DNA of 5,986 nt from Firmicutes bacterium CAG:194 (GTDB taxonomy: Bacteria > Bacillota > Clostridia > Lachnospirales > Lachnospiraceae): contig HF995197.1 in assembly GCA_000432915.1 (NCBI GenBank), positions 1-5,986 of the forward strand. Reading direction: 5' to 3'. The translations under genes were made by a program, and so were the position numbers. The notes beneath the pieces were generated by a model, which did not search any database, was not told where the DNA came from, and saw nothing but the letters and a program-made list of their open reading frames with translations. Below are positions 1 to 5,519 of this stretch, piece by piece (the first letter of the stretch is position 1; the number at the start of each line of letters is the position of its first letter).

Positions 1-2
1 TG

Positions 3-68
3 AAAATCATTGAAAAATATCTGGATGATCCCCAGAAGTATCTGGAGGTGGATGATCTTGGATATTAA
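3..68 (+). CDS. 3' end of an upstream gene, unidentified
   Basis: An open frame enters from the left edge and ends at TAA 66-68. It encodes about 21 residues ending in DPQKYLEVDDLGY. The sense of these residues and the ribosome binding site embedded near their end indicate a real upstream gene whose tail overlaps the kinase start by 17 nt, so the two are probably co-transcribed and translationally coupled. The peptide is too short to assign. A solute-binding protein or a response regulator would both fit next to a sensor kinase, but this is a guess from context only. Confidence 0.55.
   Translation, partial: KIIEKYLDDPQKYLEVDDLGY
44..48 (+). promoter_or_regulatory. Ribosome binding site for the hybrid kinase (decides the start)
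   Basis: GGAGG lies at 44-48 inside the tail of the upstream gene. It is 3 nt before ATG 52 and 9 nt before an in-frame TTG at 58. The earlier in-frame TTG at 10 and ATG at 25 have no such site and would add a Trp-rich leader read from the upstream gene in another frame. I therefore place the start at 52, with TTG 58 as a close alternative. Confidence 0.55.
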
Positions 69-2244
69 GAGAAAGAAAAAAGAAAAAAGAATCCAAGTGG
101 TCGGCAGCCTGATCGGAATCTGTGTGGCTGTAGTCTCTCTGTTTTATTTTTTCCACGCAGAAAAAGCGGAAGCAGAGAAAAGAATGGTGGAGATTGTAAA
201 CTATGTCAAAGTGCAGTGCTCCACCTACACCCATTATAATGAATCTTCGGAATCCAAAAGTCTCCTCCGTGCCATTGAAAGTGCCAGACAGATGAGTACA
301 AATATTAAAATGGAAATAGAAAACGGTGGTCAGCTAAGCGAGGATTTACTGAAAGAAAACCTGCAGACTCTCTGGGTGGATGGTATCCTTGTACTGGACG
401 CAGAGGGAAAGACGGACTGCGAATACAGCATGGATGAGTCTCTGACAGATGAGGTTACGGCGTATCTGCAAAAAGACAGTATCATGGATTTTACCGGATA
501 TGAAGAAAGAAGCTATTCGGAACGGTTTACTAGGAAAGACGGGTCATATATCGACATTGCAGCCTGTGCCAGAAAAGATGCACCGGGTATCGTGGCGATC
601 TACTATTATACATCTCCCGAATTTGCCAGAAATTATACTTTGACGATACAGAGTCTTTTAAATGGCTATAGTACTCATAAAGATGGAACGATTATTGTTG
701 CAGATGAAGGGATCGTTGTTGCCAGCAATGATGAGAGCCTGTTGGGGCAGAATACGGCTGACAACGAAGTTGTTCAGGCAATGAAGAGACATACAGACAG
801 TCAGCACATTTTTCATTTGAAAAATGGAGAAACCAGATGTTACGGAATCATGCTGAAGCAGCGTGATTATTATATTTATGTATATCTTCCGGATACGGAA
901 GTATTCCATAATCTTCCATTAAGTGTAATAGGTGTTGTTTTTCTTTATTTTCTGATGTTCAGTATATTCTGGTTCTGGATGTACAGAATCAATCTGATGC
1001 ACCGGAAACAGGAACAGGAAAAAGAAGAAAAATATAAAGCAGAACTTCTGATAGCAGCAAAAAAGGCAGAAGCCGCCAATGAGGCAAAAACAGAGTTTCT
1101 CCAGCGGATGAGCCATGATATCCGGACTCCGATCAATGGAATCTGCGGCATGATTGATGTGGCTGACCATTATGCAGATGATATGGAGAAACAGGCGGAA
1201 TACAGGATAAAGGTGAAAGAGGCATCCAATCTGTTACTGGAACTGGTAAATGATGTTCTGGATATGAGTAAGCTTGAGTCCGGTGAAGTTGTTCTGGAAG
1301 AGATTCCGTTTAATCTGAGCAAAATTGCCGAGGAAGTACTTATTGTGATTGAACAGATGGCTGCAGAATGGAATATCCGGATCGTGTGGGAGAAAAAAGA
1401 AATCACACACCGCGATTTTATCGGAAGTCCGGGATATGTGAAACGTGTGATGATGAACATCCTGTCGAATGCGGTGAAGTATAACAGAGAAAACGGACAG
1501 ATCTATATCAGCTGCATGGAAATTCCATCTAAGCAGCCAGAAATGACGACAATGGAATTTGTCTGCCGCGATACAGGAATCGGAATGGCAGATGAGTTCC
1601 AAAAACATATTTTTGAACCATTTGCACAGGAACATGCAGGGAGCCGCACAAAATTTGCCGGAACAGGTCTGGGAATGCCGATTACCAAAAAGCTGGTTGA
1701 GAAAATGGATGGAACGATTACTTTTGAAAGTAAAGAAGGTGAAGGGACTACATTTGTGATCCGGGTTCCATTCAAAATAGATATGGAAGCGGATAAACGT
1801 GAAGAACAGAAAGAGGTATCGGAAAAATCAATAAAGGGATTGCATATTCTGCTGGCAGAAGATAATGAGCTGAATATGGAAATTGCCGAATTTATGCTTC
1901 AGAATGAAGGCGCTGATGTGACAAAAGCATGGAATGGACAGGAAGCTGTTGAACTATTCGAAAAAAGCAGAGCTGGTGAGTTTGATGTTATTCTTATGGA
2001 TATCATGATGCCTGTGATGAATGGTTACGATGCCACAAAGACAATCAGGTCTCTGGACAGAGAGGATGCAAAGGAGGTACCGATCATTGCAATGACGGCA
2101 AATGCGTTCACGGAGGACAGGATAAGAGCAAAAGAAGCAGGAATGGATGAACATATTGCAAAACCTGTGGATGCAAAATTATTAGTAAAAGTAATTCATA
2201 AATTAGTGGATTGGCGGAAAATACTTTCAGAAGGGGATTCATAA
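52..2244 (+). CDS. Membrane-bound hybrid sensor histidine kinase/response regulator
   Basis: With the start at ATG 52 the product has 730 residues. Residues 1-14 are basic. One membrane segment spans about 15-35 and a second about 288-311. They enclose an extracellular sensor of about 250 residues with Cache-like features (GTIIVADEGIVVASNDESLLG near 213-233). A short coiled linker follows. The HisKA domain carries the phospho-accepting His355 in MSHDIRTPINGI. The ATPase domain has the N box NILSNAVKYN (469-478), the G1 box DTGIGM (507-512) and the G2 box GTGLGM (537-542). A C-terminal receiver (about 597-718) has the acidic pair Glu603/Asp604, the phospho-acceptor Asp650 in VILMDIMMP, Thr682 and Lys704. 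All catalytic residues are present. By family knowledge it autophosphorylates on His, passes phosphate to its own receiver, then to an Hpt protein; the Hpt gene lies 300 nt downstream. The ligand is unknown. The start overlaps the upstream gene by 17 nt. Confidence 0.93.
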   Translation: MILDIKRKKKEKRIQVVGSLIGICVAVVSLFYFFHAEKAEAEKRMVEIVNYVKVQCSTYTHYNESSESKSLLRAIESARQMSTNIKMEIENGGQLSEDLLKENLQTLWVDGILVLDAEGKTDCEYSMDESLTDEVTAYLQKDSIMDFTGYEERSYSERFTRKDGSYIDIAACARKDAPGIVAIYYYTSPEFARNYTLTIQSLLNGYSTHKDGTIIVADEGIVVASNDESLLGQNTADNEVVQAMKRHTDSQHIFHLKNGETRCYGIMLKQRDYYIYVYLPDTEVFHNLPLSVIGVVFLYFLMFSIFWFWMYRINLMHRKQEQEKEEKYKAELLIAAKKAEAANEAKTEFLQRMSHDIRTPINGICGMIDVADHYADDMEKQAEYRIKVKEASNLLLELVNDVLDMSKLESGEVVLEEIPFNLSKIAEEVLIVIEQMAAEWNIRIVWEKKEITHRDFIGSPGYVKRVMMNILSNAVKYNRENGQIYISCMEIPSKQPEMTTMEFVCRDTGIGMADEFQKHIFEPFAQEHAGSRTKFAGTGLGMPITKKLVEKMDGTITFESKEGEGTTFVIRVPFKIDMEADKREEQKEVSEKSIKGLHILLAEDNELNMEIAEFMLQNEGADVTKAWNGQEAVELFEKSRAGEFDVILMDIMMPVMNGYDATKTIRSLDREDAKEVPIIAMTANAFTEDRIRAKEAGMDEHIAKPVDAKLLVKVIHKLVDWRKILSEGDS

Positions 2245-2421
2245 TGAAAAAGAAAAATGGAATAAGTTATATGGACCACAAACCTGTATGAAAAATACGC
2301 ACCATACATCCAGGAACAGCTCCCGGATGTCAATGTTGAAAAATCAGAGCCGGGATATTATGATGTTATTTTGCTGGATAGGGAAAAAATTGTGATAACC
2401 ATTCAAAAATGTTTATCCTAA
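2244..2421 (+). pseudogene. Decayed gene: start site plus solute-binding-protein-like and receiver-like fragments
   Basis: ATG 2244 overlaps the kinase stop (TAATG) and has AAGGGG at 2231-2236, 7 nt upstream, a good coupled start. It yields only 15 codons (MKKKNGISYMDHKPV) before TGA 2289. A different frame, 2266-2421, has no start codon but reads like protein. VIWTTN and YEKYAPYIQEQLPDVNV resemble, from memory, the start of the mature part of Lachnospiraceae extracellular solute-binding proteins. The next residues EKSEPGYYDVILLD resemble the EKSRAGEFDVILMD segment of the receiver in the neighbouring kinase, and the DNA is visibly similar there. The tail to TAA 2419 is not recognised. I infer a gene reduced by deletion and frameshift, perhaps fused to a second receiver fragment. 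A short non-coding stretch with chance similarity is the alternative. The following 2422-2533 holds nothing I can identify. Confidence 0.5.
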
Positions 2422-2533
2422 AACAGCAATATAAAAATACATAATAACAGACAGAGACGAAATGATTTGTACAGCTGACGGGAATGTCCGGTAGATAGTA
2501 AGGACAGCGTATGGGAAGAATATGAATATAGAA

Positions 2534-2538
2534 GGAGG
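2534..2538 (+). promoter_or_regulatory. Ribosome binding site of the Hpt gene
   Basis: GGAGG is placed 5 nt before ATG 2544, within the purine-rich run GAAGGAGGAATAA. The near-consensus site supports active translation of the Hpt gene despite the decayed sequence in front of it. Confidence 0.8.
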
Positions 2539-2543
2539 AATAA

Positions 2544-2900
2544 ATGCAGATGACAGTACAAGAATGCTACGAGAGTATGGGATCGGATTTCGAAGGTGTG
2601 TTGGGCAGAATGGGCAGTGAAGCAATGGTGAAGCGATTCGCCCTGAAATTCCTTGATGATCCCAGCTATGGGAATCTGGTAAAGGCAGTGGAAGAACAGA
2701 ATGCAGAGGAAGCTTTCCGTGCGGCTCACACATTAAAAGGAATCTGTCTGAATCTGGGACTGGACAGACTTTACAAAGTCAGTGCGTGCCTTACGGAGAA
2801 ACTCCGGGGGAGAGAGTTCAACGGATATGAAGAAGATTACGAGGATGTGCAGCAGGAGTATCAAAAAACCATAGAGGCGATCCGAACTATGGCAGAATAA
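2544..2900 (+). CDS. Stand-alone Hpt (histidine phosphotransfer) protein
   Basis: This 118-residue cytoplasmic protein has no signal peptide or membrane segment. The Hpt signature AHTLKGICLNLGL is at 61-73, with phospho-accepting His62 and Lys65. The surrounding sequence is helical (FALKFLDDPSYGNLVKAVEEQ before, LYKVSACLTEKLRG after), as expected for a four-helix Hpt bundle. Length and layout match the small Hpt proteins often encoded beside hybrid kinases in Lachnospiraceae. Family knowledge says it shuttles phosphate between the receiver of a hybrid kinase and a second receiver on an output regulator. The kinase receiver upstream is the obvious donor. The expected acceptor regulator is not intact here: the next sequence is an HD-GYP remnant. 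The start is set by a strong ribosome binding site; Met3 is a possible internal alternative. Confidence 0.88.
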   Translation: MQMTVQECYESMGSDFEGVLGRMGSEAMVKRFALKFLDDPSYGNLVKAVEEQNAEEAFRAAHTLKGICLNLGLDRLYKVSACLTEKLRGREFNGYEEDYEDVQQEYQKTIEAIRTMAE

Positions 2901-2940
2901 ACCTGGAGACAGAAACAGACTTATGAGAGGGTAGGATCAT

Positions 2941-3193
2941 ATGGAAAAGGAAATATGAAAAGCTTGTGTCCGTAGCAGATGTATAGGATGTGCTGGTAAA
3001 CGAGCGCTGTTATAAGGACGCCTTTTCTCCTGCGGAAGCGTTCCACAAGATCCGTTCGCAGTTTGAAAAAATAGCAATTGTAAAATTGTATACGGATGGT
3101 AGTGAAGAAAATACTAAGATTGAGATAGTCTGCCTGACTGCAGAGTTGAGAGAAAAAAGGCATGCAAAGAATCTTTGCGTGCCTTTTTTCTGA
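2941..3193 (+). pseudogene. Remnant of an HD-GYP domain protein (probable response regulator / c-di-GMP phosphodiesterase)
   Basis: ATG 2941, preceded by GAGAGGGTAGGAT, opens a frame of five codons (MEKEI, then TGA). In the next frame from 2942 the sequence reads KYEKLVSVADV, then TAG at 2984-2986, then DVLVNERCYKDAFSPAEAFHKI to about 3052. This matches the C-terminal part of HD-GYP domains, whose consensus here is close to VADVYDAL-(S)-RPYK-A-S-E-A. The stop falls where Tyr or Phe is expected, so TAG probably arose from a Tyr codon. Everything N-terminal, including the HD and GYP motifs and any receiver, is missing. The frame can restart at GTG 2990 and run to TGA 3191, giving 67 residues, but that start has no good ribosome binding site and its last codons run through the terminator. 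Residues after HKIRSQF are not recognised. It was probably the output partner of the upstream kinase and Hpt, now inactive. Confidence 0.6.
3153..3189 (+). terminator. Strong rho-independent terminator, end of the phosphorelay operon
   Basis: The arms AAAAAAGGCATGCAAAG (3153-3169) and CTTTGCGTGCCTTTTTT (3173-3189) pair over 17 positions with one T-G wobble and an AAT loop. The right arm ends in six T. The A-tract on the left would make it work in both directions. It separates the kinase/Hpt region from the XRE genes. Confidence 0.9.
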
Positions 3194-3207
3194 CTATACG
3201 ATATACT

Positions 3208-3220
3208 GAATACAATATTC
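3208..3220. repeat. Small inverted repeat, possible operator of the XRE genes
   Basis: GAATA-CAA-TATTC is a perfect 5-bp inverted repeat with a 3-nt spacer, ending directly against the TATAAT box. XRE regulators bind short palindromes and often control their own promoter, so an autoregulatory operator is plausible. The motif is short and AT-rich, so chance is possible. Confidence 0.3.
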
Positions 3221-3226
3221 TATAAT
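3221..3226 (+). promoter_or_regulatory. Promoter -10 box for the XRE gene pair
   Basis: TATAAT is a perfect -10 box, 41 nt before ATG 3268 and just after the operon terminator, where a new promoter is expected. No good -35 hexamer lies 16-18 bp upstream (ACGATA or neighbours), so the promoter may be weak or need an activator. Confidence 0.55.
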
Positions 3227-3267
3227 AAGGAACTATATGCAGGGACTTTTATGAGAGGAGGAAGCAT

Positions 3268-4122
3268 ATGAGTGAACTCGGAGAACGGCTGTCGAAATTG
3301 CGGAGAGATAAAGGTATGACACAGGAAGAACTGGCTTCTCATCTGCAGGTAACGCGTCAGACTGTCAGCAGTTATGAGAACGGAAAAAGTGAGCCGGATA
3401 TTGCCATGCTCCATAAGTTGTCCGAGGCTCTCGAAACGGAAGTATCTTTCTTGATCGATGGAAAAGAGCCGGAAGAGCAAAAAGAAAAAAAGCAGCAGGA
3501 TTCAAAAGACAGGAAAAAGAAGATAAAGCTATGGCTTCTGCAGCTTGCGGGAATGGCATTGATACTGCTTGCGATCAGGCTGGCTGAACCGGCGATACAC
3601 CGTTATGTGCAGGACACCTTTCTGCTTTGGCCGGTGTTTATTTGTAAATATATGTTGTATCCCCTGTGTTTTTTCTGGGGCGGCGGTCTGTTTCTGCAGC
3701 TTGTGCATCTGCTGTATCCGGCTTTTCATCCGCTGCGGGGAAAAGCTTATGGCTGGATACACGGAATTCTTTTGCTGATACTGATCGTTTTTGTCCTGCT
3801 TGCTGCTTTGCAGATTGCAGAGTGGGGATATGAAGCATGGCAATGGGCAAATCATCCGCCGATGGAATCCTTTGACGGAACAATGATCAGACATTTGTTT
3901 TCCGGTAAGCTGCGCGATCTGCCGGATCTTTACCTGCAGATGATACAGCTAGGAATGGCAGGAGAAAGAGGTCAGATCAATTTATCGTATGTATTCGGTC
4001 TGCTGTATGGATGCTTCCTTTGGCTGTTTCGCGGAGAAAACAGTAGAAAATGCAGGAAATCAGCACTTCGCAACCGGTGGTTGACACATTGCCTGCACTG
4101 CTTTCTTGTACGCAACCGATAA
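3268..4122 (+). CDS. XRE-family helix-turn-helix regulator with C-terminal membrane domain
   Basis: This protein has 284 residues; the start is set by AGAGGAGG at 3254-3261, 6 nt upstream. An XRE/Cro helix-turn-helix occupies about 6-62 (LRRDKGMTQEELASHLQV, TRQTVSSYENGKSEPDI). A highly charged Lys/Glu-rich linker (65-87) follows, then about four membrane segments near 88-104, 121-146, 163-183 and 239-254. It should be a membrane-tethered DNA-binding protein with the DNA-binding part in the cytoplasm. Such proteins are common in Firmicutes, mostly without an assigned role; targets and signal here are unknown. It is the first gene after the terminator, with its own probable promoter. The last 15 residues or so (RWLTHCLHCFLVRNR) look unlike the rest and may be a read-through tail after a small lesion, though a natural end is possible. 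Confidence 0.88.
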   Translation: MSELGERLSKLRRDKGMTQEELASHLQVTRQTVSSYENGKSEPDIAMLHKLSEALETEVSFLIDGKEPEEQKEKKQQDSKDRKKKIKLWLLQLAGMALILLAIRLAEPAIHRYVQDTFLLWPVFICKYMLYPLCFFWGGGLFLQLVHLLYPAFHPLRGKAYGWIHGILLLILIVFVLLAALQIAEWGYEAWQWANHPPMESFDGTMIRHLFSGKLRDLPDLYLQMIQLGMAGERGQINLSYVFGLLYGCFLWLFRGENSRKCRKSALRNRWLTHCLHCFLVRNR

Positions 4123-4173
4123 AAACGATAGGATAAATGCATCAAATAACTGACAACAAAAGGAGAGTACAAC

Positions 4174-5178
4174 ATGTTTCTGGCAGACAAGATCATAAAT
4201 CTGAGAAAGAAAGCGGGCTGGTCGCAGGAGGAGCTTGCCGGCAGGCTGGGGGTAACCAGACAATCCGTATCCAAATGGGAAGGGGCGCAGTCAGTGCCTG
4301 ACATCGAAAAAATCGTGCAGCTCAGCAGACTGTTTTCGGTCACGACCGATTATTTATTAAAGGATGAGCTGGAAGAGCCGGAGCCGGTTCTTGTGACAGA
4401 TGCGGGAACGCAGGAAAATCCGGAAAAAACATACAGGCGGGTGACTATGGAAGAGGCTTCCGCTTATATGAAGCTGGAAAGAGAAAATGCCCCAAAGAAG
4501 GCTCTGGCAACTTGTTTATGGGTGAGTTCGCCTATTGCACTGATCTTATTGGCATCTATGAGTGAATATGCAAGATTTGGAATCAACGAAAATGCCGCCG
4601 CTGCGATCGGGCTGTGTGTTCTCATTTTTTTTGTGGCGATCGGCGTTGTGATTTATACGTCATGCAGTGCAAAAGAAAAAGACTATGCATTTTTGGAAAA
4701 AGAACCATTTGAAACGGAATATGGTGTAATCGGTCTTGTGAGGGCGCGTAAAAAGGAATTTCAGCCGGTTTATACAAGAAATAAAATTATCGGAACGGTC
4801 TTATGTATTTTTTCGGTTATGCCGCTCTTTGGGGCAATGGGACTGGATGCCGGAGATATCGTTTCCTGTGCGGCGGTCTGTTTTATGCTGTTTGTGATAG
4901 CAATCGCATGTCTGCTTTTCGTGTATGCCGGAACGATCAATGATTCCATGCAGAAGCTGCTGGAGGAAGAAGAGTATACAAGAGAAAATAAGGCAAGAAG
5001 CGGTATTTATAGTGCTGTCAGTACCTGTTACTGGCTGCTTGTCACAGCGGTTTTCCTGTTTGTCTGCTTTGGACCGTATGGAAATGCAAAGCCCCAATAT
5101 TACTGGGTGATCTGGGCGATCGCAGGTGTGTTATACGGAGCCGTGACAGCTGTTCTGAAAGCTGTCAGGAGACAATGA
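4174..5178 (+). CDS. XRE-family helix-turn-helix regulator with multi-span membrane domain
   Basis: The product has 334 residues; AGGAG at 4161-4165 lies 8 nt before the ATG. The XRE helix-turn-helix spans about 5-62 (LRKKAGWSQEELAGRLGV, TRQSVSKWEGAQSVPDI). An acidic linker with a conserved-looking segment (RRVTMEEASAYMKLERENAPKK, about 88-109) follows. About six membrane segments lie near 110-128, 141-162, 205-223, 228-252, 280-300 and 308-328. This is a familiar but functionally unassigned Lachnospiraceae protein type. Its helix-turn-helix is clearly related to that of the preceding gene (shared QEELA, VTRQ, VS, PDI), while the membrane parts differ in length. The 51-nt gap suggests one transcript. 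The 3' end overlaps the stop of the opposing AraC gene by 14 bp, tail to tail. Confidence 0.9.
   Translation: MFLADKIINLRKKAGWSQEELAGRLGVTRQSVSKWEGAQSVPDIEKIVQLSRLFSVTTDYLLKDELEEPEPVLVTDAGTQENPEKTYRRVTMEEASAYMKLERENAPKKALATCLWVSSPIALILLASMSEYARFGINENAAAAIGLCVLIFFVAIGVVIYTSCSAKEKDYAFLEKEPFETEYGVIGLVRARKKEFQPVYTRNKIIGTVLCIFSVMPLFGAMGLDAGDIVSCAAVCFMLFVIAIACLLFVYAGTINDSMQKLLEEEEYTRENKARSGIYSAVSTCYWLLVTAVFLFVCFGPYGNAKPQYYWVIWAIAGVLYGAVTAVLKAVRRQ
5144..5167. repeat. Perfect inverted repeat at the convergent gene ends
   Basis: TGACAGCT (5144-5151) and AGCTGTCA (5160-5167) form a perfect 8-bp stem with an 8-nt loop, inside the last codons of the membrane XRE gene and reaching the AraC stop codon. 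No T-run follows on either strand, so it is not a classic rho-independent terminator. It may slow transcription or end messages at the overlapping convergent ends. Confidence 0.45.
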
Positions 5179-5482
5179 ATTTCCGCTCCTGCTTCGGTGT
5201 GATGCCACGCCAGCTTTTGTACTGCCTGATAAAATGACTGCTGTCATAGAAACCGGTCTCCTGTGCGATATAATCGATATCCAGATCTGAATTGACCAGC
5301 AGATCCTGCGCTTTATTAAGCCGGATATACTTGATATATTCCTTGCAGGATCTTCCGTAATTTTCACGGAAAAGCTTTGCAAAATGCGAATAGCTCATAT
5401 GACAGAGTCTGGCAAGCTCCTGTACCTCCAATGGTTCAGAGGAATGGGAATCTATATATTCCAGAATATGATAAAACGACAT
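5165..5482 (-). CDS. AraC-family DNA-binding domain, N-terminally truncated
   Basis: The 105 residues form one complete AraC-type DNA-binding domain. The first helix-turn-helix is about 18-41 (VQELARLCHMSYSHFAKLF). The second is about 68-90, with the family's C-terminal signature (IAQETGFYDSSHFIRQYKSW, then GITPKQ). Typical members have 250-300 residues with an N-terminal cupin or other ligand domain, which is absent. The only available start, ATG 5482, has no ribosome binding site and lies in a hairpin stem. The minus-strand frame stays open upstream to about 5660 but contains no start codon, and that part is the exact antisense of the mannosidase frame. It was probably the divergent transcriptional regulator of the neighbouring glycosidase gene. 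I judge it a gene fragment, likely not expressed, though a short DNA-binding protein cannot be excluded. Confidence 0.75.
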   Translation of the reverse strand: MSFYHILEYIDSHSSEPLEVQELARLCHMSYSHFAKLFRENYGRSCKEYIKYIRLNKAQDLLVNSDLDIDYIAQETGFYDSSHFIRQYKSWRGITPKQERKFIVS

Positions 5483-5519
5483 AGTATGTTCAGCGCCCGG
5501 ACATGCCTGTCGTTTTTTT
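5473..5519 (+). terminator. Hairpin with T-run at the AraC/mannosidase junction
   Basis: AAAACGACA (5473-5481) pairs perfectly with TGTCGTTTT (5508-5516). Inside, ATGTTC (5486-5491) pairs with GGACAT (5499-5504) with one wobble, around the loop AGCGCCC. Seven T (5513-5519) end the plus-strand structure, giving a rho-independent terminator shape. On the minus strand the same stem covers the AUG of the AraC fragment. Whether it is a former terminator brought here by deletion or a control structure is unknown. Confidence 0.5.

Noticed and set aside
10..51. Longer kinase reading starting at TTG 10 or ATG 25
   Set aside because: No ribosome binding site precedes these codons, and the added Trp-rich leader is an out-of-frame reading of the upstream gene's tail.
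2468..2497. Internal promoter for Hpt (TTGTAC then TAGATA)
   Set aside because: Both boxes match only about half of the consensus with 18-bp spacing, which is not enough to call.
2990..3193. A genuine 67-residue protein starting at GTG 2990
   Set aside because: There is no well-spaced ribosome binding site, its N-terminal part is the back end of an HD-GYP domain, and its last codons are the terminator stem.
4081..4134. Separate promoter for the second XRE gene from the perfect TTGACA at 4081
   Set aside because: No acceptable -10 box lies 16-18 bp downstream (TCTTGT or neighbours). The pairing TTGTAC 4106 / TAGGAT 4129 is weak.
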